A stretch of 64,000 bases of DNA, from contig JADKHO010000004.1 in the NCBI GenBank assembly GCA_016721765.1, positions 434,001 through 498,000 on the forward strand, written 5' to 3'. This document shows positions 56,263-64,000 of the stretch, in pieces. The stretch's first letter is position 1. The number at the start of each line of letters is the position of its first letter. The translations under genes and the position numbers were made by a program. The DNA is from Bacteroidota bacterium. GTDB lineage: Bacteria; Bacteroidota; Bacteroidia; UBA4408. Under the pieces are notes generated by a model, which was given only the letters and a program-made list of their open reading frames with translations, ran no database searches and was not told the DNA's origin.

Positions 56263-57705
56263 ATGAAAAAAGCAATTTTTATCTTAATTGCTTTTGCCTC
56301 ATTTTGCGCAAAAGCACAAATTACATTCGAAAAAAGCATTCATTATTCCAACATAGAAGAAATAGCATTAAGTGCCACCGAAGATGGGCAAGGAGGGTAT
56401 ATAGTTGCAATTGGTAAAAAGAGGGGATCTTCTAGCCAAAATTATTCCTTTGGATTAATACATCTTAATGGATATGGCGATACATTATGGTATAAATCAT
56501 TTCAAGTAAACTATCATCCGGAAATTAAACTGGTAAGAAAATCAATTGATAGTTATTATGTTATGGGTATAAATGATGATACAGCTCAAAATAATGCATC
56601 CATGTATTGGATTAATAAATTTGATACAATGGGCAATCTAATTTGGGAAAATTACTACTCGAATAATCTTTTACCAGGCACTGAGGATAGAAACGGAATG
56701 TCTATTAATATAGATGGTAGCATTTTTTTAGTTAATAACGAAGCTAGTTTTTTGGCGGTGGATAGTTCAGGAGCGCTAATGAATGTATTCCATGCATCCA
56801 ATTATTATCCTTCATTTATAGAATTTGAAACTGAAAAGCTTTTCAAAAAAAATGGTGTATATCATATTCTATCGGCTTATTCAGCCAATTTTCCTTTTAA
56901 TGCTCAGTTTCGAGTTTTGAAAATTAATTCGAACGCGGACACTCTTTCATCATACAAATTTAACGTAGACTCAGCTAGAGGAAGGCCTAGGATTATGAAA
57001 GGGCTAGGAAATGATTTGATTATACTAGGTTATAGTAATACAGGAATCCGAAATTTTTTTTTATCTAAAATTGACTCTATTGGAAGTATAATTTGGAATA
57101 AAAAAATAAATGGGTTAAGCTATTTTTATAGCTACATTAATTCTTATGCTGAACTTAAAAATGGCAATGTAGTTATTTGTGGTTTTCCGAAAATAACCGG
57201 TAGTCTCACTACCCCACCCGAAGGTAAAGCCTTTTTATATTGCTTTAACGATAATGGAGATAGCCTTTGGTACAAAGAGTTTAGAGCTGACACTTTACAC
57301 AAAACTGAATTTTATGATATTATTGCAACTGCCGATAGTGGCATATTGGCTTGCGGGCAAATATTAATGCCGGATAATTCACGCAGAAGTTATATTGTAA
57401 AGCTTGATTCGGATGGTTACTTGTATAATCCTTTAAGCATCGTCGAAAAGAAAAAGGAAACCTACTTACATATATATCCCAATCCTGCAGATGCTTACAC
57501 CAGTTTTCATTATATGGGTTTGAAGAAAAATGTACACTTAACTGTTTACAATGTTGAAGGAAAATTGATGGATTCCTTTCAACTTAATGGAAATGATGCA
57601 AGGCTTACTATTTCTACAACGAGGTATCCGCCTGGAGTGTACTCTTGTAATTTAAGTGCAGATGAAACAATTTTGGTGAGTAAAAAACTAAGTGTGATCA
57701 GGTAA
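56263..57705 (+). CDS. T9SS-secreted beta-propeller-like protein
   Basis: A 480-residue exported protein: signal peptide (IFILIAFASFCAKA), then repeated blades with a [DN]-x-GDTLWYK[ES]F motif (NGYGDTLWYKSF, NDNGDSLWYKEF, MGNLIWENYY, IGSIIWNKKI), as in delta-60/WD-like propellers of Bacteroidota. The C-terminal sorting domain shows YPNPADAYTSFHY and PPGVYSCNL. It is four bases after the preceding T9SS gene, so both are cotranscribed and may act together outside the cell. Confidence 0.85.
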   Translation: MKKAIFILIAFASFCAKAQITFEKSIHYSNIEEIALSATEDGQGGYIVAIGKKRGSSSQNYSFGLIHLNGYGDTLWYKSFQVNYHPEIKLVRKSIDSYYVMGINDDTAQNNASMYWINKFDTMGNLIWENYYSNNLLPGTEDRNGMSINIDGSIFLVNNEASFLAVDSSGALMNVFHASNYYPSFIEFETEKLFKKNGVYHILSAYSANFPFNAQFRVLKINSNADTLSSYKFNVDSARGRPRIMKGLGNDLIILGYSNTGIRNFFLSKIDSIGSIIWNKKINGLSYFYSYINSYAELKNGNVVICGFPKITGSLTTPPEGKAFLYCFNDNGDSLWYKEFRADTLHKTEFYDIIATADSGILACGQILMPDNSRRSYIVKLDSDGYLYNPLSIVEKKKETYLHIYPNPADAYTSFHYMGLKKNVHLTVYNVEGKLMDSFQLNGNDARLTISTTRYPPGVYSCNLSADETILVSKKLSVIR

Positions 57706-57828
57706 TTTTAATACCATTTGGGCTTAAATTATAAGACGTGAAAAATAAATTATTTGGTTGAAACCTATGTGAACTATGTGCCTAATGTGTTTAAAAAATT
57801 ACATTTTGAAGCGTATTTTGAATTATAG

Positions 57829-57863
57829 AACGCTGATCTTCTAGGATTATTATGATTTATTGA
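57829..57863 (+). repeat. Interspersed AT-rich repeat, distant copy
   Basis: AGAACGCTGATCTTCTAGGA followed by TTATTATGATTTA resembles the AT-rich end of the 22141/22272 repeats and the inverted copy at 23569. It lies in the 57706-58015 gap, which otherwise holds a short redundant stretch (CTATGTGAACTATGTGCC) and a terminator, with no gene. Confidence 0.6.
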
Positions 57864-57956
57864 GATGGGATTTAATGAAAATGAATGTAATGACTCTAAT
57901 AATTGCGAATCCCAACTTTTAACCAAAGCATTATCACTTTAGATAAAGCAAAAAAT

Positions 57957-57991
57957 AAAGGGCTGCTGTGGCAACACAGCAACCCTTTTTT
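57957..57991. terminator. Intrinsic terminator at the end of lpdA (bidirectional)
   Basis: AAAGGGCTGCTGTG, a GCAA loop, then CACAGCAACCCTTTTTT. The stem has one mismatch. It carries A/T tracts on both sides, so it can serve the minus-strand lpdA and stop plus-strand transcripts. Confidence 0.85.
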
Positions 57992-58015
57992 GATTCACTA
58001 TTAATTAATAAACGA

Positions 58016-59404
58016 CTATATGTGAATCACCTCACCATATGCAGCGGCAGCAGCCTCCATAACTGCTTCGCTCATGGTAGGATGTGGATGAACCGATTTT
58101 ATGAGTTCGTGCCCGGTGGTTTCTAATTTCCGCGCGGTCACAATTTCAGCAATCAGTTCAGTAACGTTGTATCCAATCATGTGGGCTCCTAAAAGTTCCC
58201 CGTATTTAGCATCAAAAATTAATTTCACAAAACCATCCTTCGCTCCGGCAGCACTTGCTTTTCCGGATGCTGAAAATGGAAACTTACCCACTTTAATTTC
58301 ATATCCGGCCTCTTTTGCTTTCGCTTCAGTATACCCAACTGAGGCAACTTCCGGCGAGCAATAAGTACATCCGGGAATATTGTTATAATCCAGTGGTTCC
58401 GGACTGTGACCTGCCATTTTTTCGACACAAATAATTCCTTCGGCACTTGCAACATGCGCTAATGCTTGTCCGCCCACACAATCGCCAATAGCATGCACAC
58501 CGGGAATATTGGTTTGATAGTAAGCATTGGTTAAAATCTTTCCTTTATCCACCGCTACGCCAACTTCTTCTAGTCCAACATTTTCGAGATTTGCTTGAAT
58601 TCCAACAGCTGAAAGTACAATATCACAATTTACCTTTTCTTCGCCCTTCTTCGTTTTAATGGTCACCACACAGCCATTACCTGATGTATCTACCGATTCA
58701 ACGCTAGAATCAACCATTACATCAATGCCCATTTTCTTAAAAGAACGGCCCAATTGTTTCGAAACTTCCTCGTCTTCTAAGGGAACAATATTGGGAAGAA
58801 ATTCAACTAAGGTTACTTTACATCCCATGGTGGAATAAAAATAAGCAAATTCGGAACCGATAGCTCCAGATCCTACAACTACCATTGATTTAGGCAATGA
58901 AGGCAAAGTCATGGCTTCGCGGTAACCTATGATTTTTTTACCATCCTGCGTTAAATTTGGCAATTGACGGGAACGTGCACCTAAAGCTAAAATGATATTT
59001 GAAGCATCATAAGTAGTAAGTTTTCCTTCTTTATCTTTCACTTCTACTTTTTTACCGGCTTTTAATTTCCCGAAACCTTGGATAACATCAATTTTATTTT
59101 TCTTCATTAAAAATTGAATCCCTTTGCTCATGCCATCTGCCACATCGCGGCTTCGCTTTACAACGGCTCCAAAATCAGCTTCACCCCCATTCACTTTAAT
59201 ACCGTAATCGGCCGCGTGATTGAGGTATTCGAAAACTTGTGCGCTCTTTAATAAAGCCTTAGTTGGGATACATCCCCAGTTTAAACAAATTCCACCCAAT
59301 TCGTCGCGTTCCACAATCGCAGTTTTTAAACCCAACTGAGATGCTCTAATGGCAGCAACATATCCGCCTGGCCCACTTCCGATTACAATCAAATCATACA
59401 TCAT
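58016..59404 (-). CDS. lpdA: Dihydrolipoyl dehydrogenase (E3)
   Basis: E3 reoxidises lipoamide in the pyruvate, 2-oxoglutarate and branched-chain 2-oxoacid dehydrogenase complexes. The 462 residues show the FAD-binding GSGPGGYVAAIRA, the redox disulfide GGICLNWGCIPTKAL (Cys40, Cys45), NAD site VGSGAIGSEFA, and the C-terminal active-site HPHPTMSEAV. The E1/E2 partners are not in the window. The window also encodes IcmF, whose branched-chain substrate could come from the same complexes. Confidence 0.96.
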   Translation of the reverse strand: MMYDLIVIGSGPGGYVAAIRASQLGLKTAIVERDELGGICLNWGCIPTKALLKSAQVFEYLNHAADYGIKVNGGEADFGAVVKRSRDVADGMSKGIQFLMKKNKIDVIQGFGKLKAGKKVEVKDKEGKLTTYDASNIILALGARSRQLPNLTQDGKKIIGYREAMTLPSLPKSMVVVGSGAIGSEFAYFYSTMGCKVTLVEFLPNIVPLEDEEVSKQLGRSFKKMGIDVMVDSSVESVDTSGNGCVVTIKTKKGEEKVNCDIVLSAVGIQANLENVGLEEVGVAVDKGKILTNAYYQTNIPGVHAIGDCVGGQALAHVASAEGIICVEKMAGHSPEPLDYNNIPGCTYCSPEVASVGYTEAKAKEAGYEIKVGKFPFSASGKASAAGAKDGFVKLIFDAKYGELLGAHMIGYNVTELIAEIVTARKLETTGHELIKSVHPHPTMSEAVMEAAAAAYGEVIHI

Positions 59405-59606
59405 ACACTAAAAATTGCTTGAGATTTATTTTATAAAAATCACGTTTAAACGGACTGCGAAAATAGTAAAAATTAAAGCCGTCAATCGGAATAAATAGAA
59501 AAAAAAGATAAAGCAACTGAAATGAAGCTTCAATTGATTTATTTCAAATAACTTAGAATTTTAGGTCATTTTTGTTCAAAACATTGGAAAAAAGTATAAA
59601 ATGCAA

Positions 59607-59635
59607 TTGCTTTTAGGAATTCTTTGTTAAATTTG
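59607..59635 (+). promoter_or_regulatory. Promoter candidate for the M61 peptidase gene
   Basis: TTG at 59607-59609 and TAAATTTG at 59628-59635 with 18 bases between. It lies about 55 bases upstream of the ATG. The remaining gap 59405-59606 shows no gene. Confidence 0.5.
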
Positions 59636-59690
59636 GCTTTTTAATCGATAAAATTTGGATTTTATTTATCTTTTCTAGCCGGAAAAAACA

Positions 59691-61439
59691 ATGCACTACC
59701 TCATTTATTTCGAGAACTCCAATCACCACTATGTAAACATTGATTTTACTATAGATAGTATATCCGGTGAAAGTATTGTAGTGCATTTACCGGCATGGCG
59801 CCCGGGCAGGTATGAACTGGGAAATTTTGCCAAAAACATTCAGAAATGGGCTGCCTACGATGAAAAAGGCCAACCTTTAATTCATCAAAAGCTTACAAAA
59901 GACAGTTGGAAGGTACACTGTAAAGGTGCTAAAAATGTACAAATAAAATACAATTATTACGCAGCCGAATTAAATGCCGGATCAACCTATTTAGATGAGC
60001 ATCAACTTTATATAAATCCGGTTAATTGCTTACTCTATGTGAAAGAACGCATGGAAGAAGCTTGCACGGTGGAACTTAAACTCCCTGAAAACTATCGCGT
60101 TGCAACGGGAATGAAGAAAGACGATAAAAACCCGCGTCAAGTAATTTTGACTGCTTCCGATTTTCATGAACTTGCTGATAGTCCGCTGATAGCTAGCGAT
60201 ACTTTGCAACACAATCAGTTTGTGTTAGACGGTATTGAATTTAATATTTGGATTCAAGGTGAATGTAAACCCAATTGGCCAAAAATTATTTGTGATTTCT
60301 TTATCTTCATTAATGAACATTTTGTGATGATGAAGGAATTTCCGGTACAGGAATATCATTTCCTTTTTCAACTTACCCCTTATGCGTATCATCATGGGGT
60401 TGAACACCTTACCTCCACTGCAATTGTTCTTGGTCCTTCCAACGAATTTGTGAATAAAGATTGGTACGACGAGTTTTTAGGCATCAGTTCACATGAGTTG
60501 TTTCATACTTGGAACATCAAATCGATTCGACCGATAGAAATGATGCCCTATGATTATTCGCGCGAAAACTATAGCAGATTAGGCTTTGTGGCTGAAGGAG
60601 TTACGACCTATTATGGAGACTTTTTATTGTACCGTTCGGGAGTATTTTCGGATAGTGATTACTTTAAAACCTTTGATGAGCAGTTGCAAAAGCATTTCGA
60701 CAATTTTGGGCGCTTTAATTTATCGGTTGCCGATTCGTCTTTTGATACCTGGTTAGATGGATATAACCCCGGTGTTCCTAATCGCAAAGTTTCTATTTAT
60801 ACTGAAGGCTGTTTAATAGCATTCATGACCGATATTTTGATACGCAGACAAACTGAAAACAAAAAATCTTTGGATGATGTAATGCGCACGCTGTATACCG
60901 ATTTTGGAAAGAAAAAAATTGGCTATTCTGAGAATGACTACATGGCGGTAATAGAAGGCATTACTGGCAATAGTTGGAAGGATTTCTTTGCTGCTTTTGT
61001 TTATGGAACTCAATCTTTTGAGGCTACGATTCGCGAATCTCTTGATTATTTGGGATTGGTGTTAGAGGTGCAAGCATCCAAAAAATTTCATGAAGCAAAA
61101 TTAGGTTTCAAAGTGGTGGAAGACGGCATTTTGAGCCGAGTTTCTTCTATTTTCCCAAATTCGATTGCTGATAAGGCGGGTGTTTCTTTAAACGAAAAAA
61201 TTGTGGCTATTAACGGTATTGAAATTTTTGATAATTTGGATACTTGGGCCAATTTTTATGCACAGGAACACATTAAACTCACGGTTATTGAAAATAAAAA
61301 GTTTAAAGAGATAAATCTAAAGCCCGGAAAAGACATTTACTACCAGAAATACTCCATTAAAAAACTAAACAATTTAAGCCCTGAGCAAAGAGACAATTTT
61401 ATTGCTTGGGCCGGAAGAAACCATCCTCTAAATTCCTGA
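59691..61439 (+). CDS. M61 family metallopeptidase with PDZ domain
   Basis: A 582-residue peptidase of the glycyl aminopeptidase family. The N-terminal beta domain has LPAWRPGRYELGNFAKNI. The zinc site is HELFH at 268-272 (SSHELFHTWNIKSIRP), with the third-ligand Glu in FVAEGVTTYYGD. A PDZ domain follows from about residue 465 (FPNSIADKAGVSLNEKIVAINGIE). No signal peptide is evident, so it is probably cytosolic, although some homologues are exported. Confidence 0.92.
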   Translation: MHYLIYFENSNHHYVNIDFTIDSISGESIVVHLPAWRPGRYELGNFAKNIQKWAAYDEKGQPLIHQKLTKDSWKVHCKGAKNVQIKYNYYAAELNAGSTYLDEHQLYINPVNCLLYVKERMEEACTVELKLPENYRVATGMKKDDKNPRQVILTASDFHELADSPLIASDTLQHNQFVLDGIEFNIWIQGECKPNWPKIICDFFIFINEHFVMMKEFPVQEYHFLFQLTPYAYHHGVEHLTSTAIVLGPSNEFVNKDWYDEFLGISSHELFHTWNIKSIRPIEMMPYDYSRENYSRLGFVAEGVTTYYGDFLLYRSGVFSDSDYFKTFDEQLQKHFDNFGRFNLSVADSSFDTWLDGYNPGVPNRKVSIYTEGCLIAFMTDILIRRQTENKKSLDDVMRTLYTDFGKKKIGYSENDYMAVIEGITGNSWKDFFAAFVYGTQSFEATIRESLDYLGLVLEVQASKKFHEAKLGFKVVEDGILSRVSSIFPNSIADKAGVSLNEKIVAINGIEIFDNLDTWANFYAQEHIKLTVIENKKFKEINLKPGKDIYYQKYSIKKLNNLSPEQRDNFIAWAGRNHPLNS

Positions 61440-61502
61440 TTTTTGAATTCCTGATTCTCATCAGTTTTCACAAAAAATTAACCATATACCCACTTTTAGG
61501 TA

Positions 61503-61532
61503 TTGCCATAACATAAAAACGATTTACATTTG
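61503..61532 (+). promoter_or_regulatory. Promoter of the outer-membrane protein / Rieske / imelysin operon
   Basis: TTG 61503-61505, a 19-base spacer and TACATTTG 61525-61532 match the TTG-N19-TAnnTTTG consensus. The predicted start is near 61539, about 40 bases before the ATG. Confidence 0.65.
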
Positions 61533-61544
61533 TGTCGTTATTTA

Positions 61545-61559
61545 TATTTAGTCTAAATA
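61545..61559 (+). promoter_or_regulatory. Perfect 15-bp palindromic operator candidate
   Basis: TATTTAG T CTAAATA is a perfect inverted repeat just downstream of the predicted transcription start. The TTTAG-N-CTAAA half-sites resemble those of DtxR/MntR-type metal repressors. That reading agrees with an imelysin and a Rieske protein in the operon. Regulator identity is inferred. Confidence 0.6.
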
Positions 61560-61577
61560 AAAATAGAACCTAATCAA

Positions 61578-62801
61578 ATGAAAAAAATCGCACAAAAATT
61601 AACCGTAATACTTTGTTTTACATATAGCTTACAAGTATCGGCTCAGGTATTAACAAAAGAGGATTCCTTAAATGCAGGATTGGTTGCCAAGAATTTAACC
61701 ACCGTAATCGGGGGTTATGGAGAAGCCGCCTACCGAAATGATATTGATGGAAAAACGGCATCGATAAACTTAACACGAAATGTTATTTTTATTGGACATA
61801 AGTTTAACAATCGGATTTCGCTTTTTACAGAAACGGAGATTGAAGATGCAAAAGTTGAAGGTGGTGCGCCAGGAGGTGAAATTGCATTAGAGCAGGTTTT
61901 TGTGAAGTTTAATTTAAATCGCAACAATTATTTATCCGCTGGTTTAATTATTCCAAGAATAGGAATCATAAATGAAAATCATTTACCTACCACATTTAAT
62001 ACTGTAGTTCGTCCGCGCTTGGAGCGAAAACTAATTCCCTCAACGTGGAGAGAATTGGGTGTTGGGGTGTATGGAACGATTCCAAAAGTAAGCGGACTAA
62101 ATTATTCGGCAGCTATCATGAATGGATTAAATTCTGAAGGTTTTGAAGGTGGCAGAGGAATTAGAGGCGGTAGATTTGAAGGTAGTGGTGCTACTTCAAG
62201 GAATCTTGCCGTGACAGCAGCTTTACTTTATTATGTGGGTGATTTTAGAATTCAAGTTTCGGGCTATTATGGAGGATCTGTGGGCCTTAGCGAGCGCGAT
62301 GCAGATAGCTTGCGTTTAAATTCAGGAACCTTTGGTACACCGGTTTCATTAGAAGAAGCAAATATACAATACAGAAAATCGGGATTCTATGCTTTAGCCT
62401 TGTTTGCAGCAATTCAAATTCCTGATGCGGAAGCTTTAAATGTGGCCTATGCAAAAAATGTAGCCTCTTCGATGATGGGCTACTATGCAGAAGCTGGATA
62501 TAACCTTTTGGAGACAACAAAATATAAAGAGAAAAAACTTAACCTGTTTGCCCGTTACGAAAGCATTGATTTGAATACAAGTATTCCTGAAAACGGTATA
62601 AAAAATGACCAATACAAAGAGAGTTATTTGTTTGCAGGACTCTCCTTTCTTCCAATACCCGGTGTAATTGTAAAGGCTGATTTTGAATACCAAAGCACCG
62701 GTACACCCAACCCAGCATTAACAATTAATCCAAGTCCGGTTGCACCACCTTACTTAAAGAATAGAAGTTTTTTTAATTTAGGCATCGGATATAGTTTTTA
62801 A
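61578..62801 (+). CDS. Outer-membrane beta-barrel protein (porin-like)
   Basis: A 407-residue protein with signal peptide (KLTVILCFTYSLQVSAQ) and a body of alternating strands: GGYGEAAYRNDIDGKTASIN, NRISLFTETEIEDAKVEGG, LGVGVYGTIPKVSGLNYSA. It ends in an aromatic C-terminal strand, NLGIGYSF, the barrel assembly signature. Similar proteins are annotated as phosphate-selective or general porins. Position before Rieske and imelysin genes suggests uptake of a metal or its complex. It starts the operon. Confidence 0.82.
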   Translation: MKKIAQKLTVILCFTYSLQVSAQVLTKEDSLNAGLVAKNLTTVIGGYGEAAYRNDIDGKTASINLTRNVIFIGHKFNNRISLFTETEIEDAKVEGGAPGGEIALEQVFVKFNLNRNNYLSAGLIIPRIGIINENHLPTTFNTVVRPRLERKLIPSTWRELGVGVYGTIPKVSGLNYSAAIMNGLNSEGFEGGRGIRGGRFEGSGATSRNLAVTAALLYYVGDFRIQVSGYYGGSVGLSERDADSLRLNSGTFGTPVSLEEANIQYRKSGFYALALFAAIQIPDAEALNVAYAKNVASSMMGYYAEAGYNLLETTKYKEKKLNLFARYESIDLNTSIPENGIKNDQYKESYLFAGLSFLPIPGVIVKADFEYQSTGTPNPALTINPSPVAPPYLKNRSFFNLGIGYSF

Positions 62802-62819
62802 CCTATCTCTGTCACCCCC

Positions 62820-63245
62820 ATGAAAAGAAGAGATTTTTTACACCAAAGTTGTTTTGCATGCCTTGCTGCAGGAGCCGGACTTTCCTTGCTTGGACTTGAA
62901 TCTTGTAGTTCCACAAAAGTACTTTCAGCTGCGCCTGAAAATGGCCAAATAAAAGTTGATATATCGCAATTTGAGCCCGAAAGCAACGCCTTAATTGTCC
63001 GAACCAAAGCGCTGGAACATGATATCTTAATTTTACGAACTGATGAGAATTATCGCGCAATATACCTGCAATGCAGCCATCAAAACAATCCTGTAAATTA
63101 TACCGGTTCTAAAATCGTATGTAACACGCATGGCAGTCAGTTTGATTTGGATGGTATAGTAAAAGTAGGTCCTGCTGACAAGCACTTAAAAAAAATAAAA
63201 ATAGATAAAGAAAATACACTTTTAACCTTATCAATTACCGATTAA
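62820..63245 (+). CDS. Rieske [2Fe-2S] lipoprotein
   Basis: A 141-residue protein with an N-terminal MKRRDFL, like a twin-arginine leader, and a possible lipobox at LGLESC. The Rieske site has both ligand pairs: YLQCSHQ (CxH) and VCNTHGSQF (CxxH). The domain is small, as in arsenite-oxidase-type or stand-alone Rieske proteins. It would transfer electrons in the periplasm. Its stop overlaps the imelysin ATG (TAATG), so the two are coupled. Confidence 0.9.
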   Translation: MKRRDFLHQSCFACLAAGAGLSLLGLESCSSTKVLSAAPENGQIKVDISQFEPESNALIVRTKALEHDILILRTDENYRAIYLQCSHQNNPVNYTGSKIVCNTHGSQFDLDGIVKVGPADKHLKKIKIDKENTLLTLSITD

Positions 63246-64000
63246 TGAAACCCCAATTATCCACCACTTTAATAGCCGCCATAGCTATTATTTTCGCTTT
63301 TCATTCCTGCAAAAAAAACTCCGGTAATGAAGCCGTTGTTTCTGTGGAGCCAGCTGAAGTGATTCATGATTTTGCACATAAAGTTGCTTTTGCCACTTAT
63401 ACAGATCTGGAAGCAAAAGCTAATTTGTTGTTTGTGCAGGTGCAAACTTTTAATGTCACAAACTCAAACACAGACTTAGCTTCGTGCAAACAGCTATGGA
63501 AAGATACCCGTGCAGTATGGGAAAAGAATGAGGCATTTTTATTTGGTCCGGTTGCCACCGAAGACATGGATCCTGGAATTGATGATTGGCCTGTTAACAA
63601 AGATGATTTGGATACTTTATTGGCAAGCAATCAGGTTTTTACAAGTGGCTTTTTAGATAGTACGCAAACCACCTTAAAAGGATTTCATCCGATGGAATAT
63701 TTATTATTTGGTGTGAACGGAATCAAATCAGCAAGCGAATTTACAAATCGCGAAAAAGAATACCTACTAGCCTTGGGAGATTACATTAAACGCTTAAGCA
63801 CAAAAATTCGAAAATCCTGGGATCCAAATGAAAGTGGAAATTACTTAGTGAATTACACTTCGGCCGGACAGACAGGAAGCAATTACGCCACAAAACGGGC
63901 TGCTTTGGAAGAACTTGTAAATAGCATGATTGGCATTTGTGAGGAAGTATCGGGTGGAAAAATTGAAGAACCCTTGGCCGCACAAAACCCTAATCTTGAG
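63245..64000 (+). CDS. Imelysin family lipoprotein (partial, C-terminus off the right edge)
   Basis: A 252-codon open frame continues past the right edge. The signal peptide (LSTTLIAAIAIIFAFHSC) ends in a lipobox. The imelysin GxHxxE motif is present as KGFHPMEYLLFG, and the segment DLASCKQLWKDTRAVWEKNEAFLFGPVA is typical of the family (peptidase M75/insulin-cleaving membrane protease-like). Imelysins are iron-regulated proteins linked to iron uptake. It is cotranscribed with the Rieske and barrel genes. Confidence 0.9.
   Translation, partial: MKPQLSTTLIAAIAIIFAFHSCKKNSGNEAVVSVEPAEVIHDFAHKVAFATYTDLEAKANLLFVQVQTFNVTNSNTDLASCKQLWKDTRAVWEKNEAFLFGPVATEDMDPGIDDWPVNKDDLDTLLASNQVFTSGFLDSTQTTLKGFHPMEYLLFGVNGIKSASEFTNREKEYLLALGDYIKRLSTKIRKSWDPNESGNYLVNYTSAGQTGSNYATKRAALEELVNSMIGICEEVSGGKIEEPLAAQNPNLE

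Overview
The window is a gene-dense, AT-rich stretch of a Bacteroidota (Bacteroidetes) chromosome. The evidence is three proteins with type IX secretion (Por) C-terminal tails, a FISUMP lipoprotein, a WG-repeat protein, TPR-SpoIIE signalling, bacillithiol synthesis (BshC), a MlaE/MlaF pair, a flexirubin/aryl-polyene type pigment operon, and promoters of the TTG-N19-TAnnTTTG type. Order or genus cannot be fixed from the sequence alone. I saw no rRNA, tRNA, CRISPR array, insertion sequence or prophage.

Layout. 1-4.7 kb: a partial DUF6056-like membrane protein (minus), rimO, a membrane protein, and bshC split by a one-base frameshift. 4.7-13.8 kb (minus): fatty acid desaturase, WG-repeat protein, ABC exporter, NUDIX hydrolase, RsmI-like methylase, mnmE and a secreted protein. 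14-22 kb: a T9SS-secreted PKD protein, then (minus) acyltransferase, TPR-SpoIIE phosphatase and a fused acyl-CoA mutase (IcmF type). 22-30.6 kb: repeat-rich intergenic DNA around an AAA ATPase and a WYL regulator, then envelope and peptidase genes, ending in a metallo-beta-lactamase-fold hydrolase whose 3' end is repeated outward as a series of alternative C-terminal tails separated by a palindrome.

30.9-43.9 kb (plus): one long tightly packed operon behind a good Bacteroidota promoter. It holds tyrosine ammonia-lyase, ketoreductase, three complete ketosynthases, two ketosynthase-like proteins without the active-site Cys, two ACPs, two hotdog dehydratase-like proteins, a thioesterase, an LpxL-like acyltransferase, a NodB deacetylase, a LolA-like protein and a lipoprotein. 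This fits synthesis of a 4-coumarate-primed aryl polyene (flexirubin type) and its placement in the envelope. A DUF433/DUF5615 toxin-antitoxin pair with a dead toxin sits inside it. An aryl-ACP ligase, dialkylresorcinol genes and an exporter are not in the window.

43.9-54.2 kb: hpt-adk-obg operon, FISUMP lipoprotein, DUF3817 protein, UvrD/PcrA-type helicase, small hypotheticals, MlaE/MlaF transporter and two small Lys/His-rich exported proteins. 54.4-57.7 kb: two T9SS cargo proteins. 58-64 kb: dihydrolipoyl dehydrogenase, M61 peptidase, and an outer-membrane protein / Rieske lipoprotein / imelysin operon with a perfect 15-bp palindrome at its promoter, suggesting metal-controlled uptake.

Three genes (bshC, the 13-kb secreted protein, the 54.5-kb T9SS protein) carry one-base shifts at or next to short homopolymers. 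Either the assembly has residual indel errors or these are real lesions; raw reads would decide.
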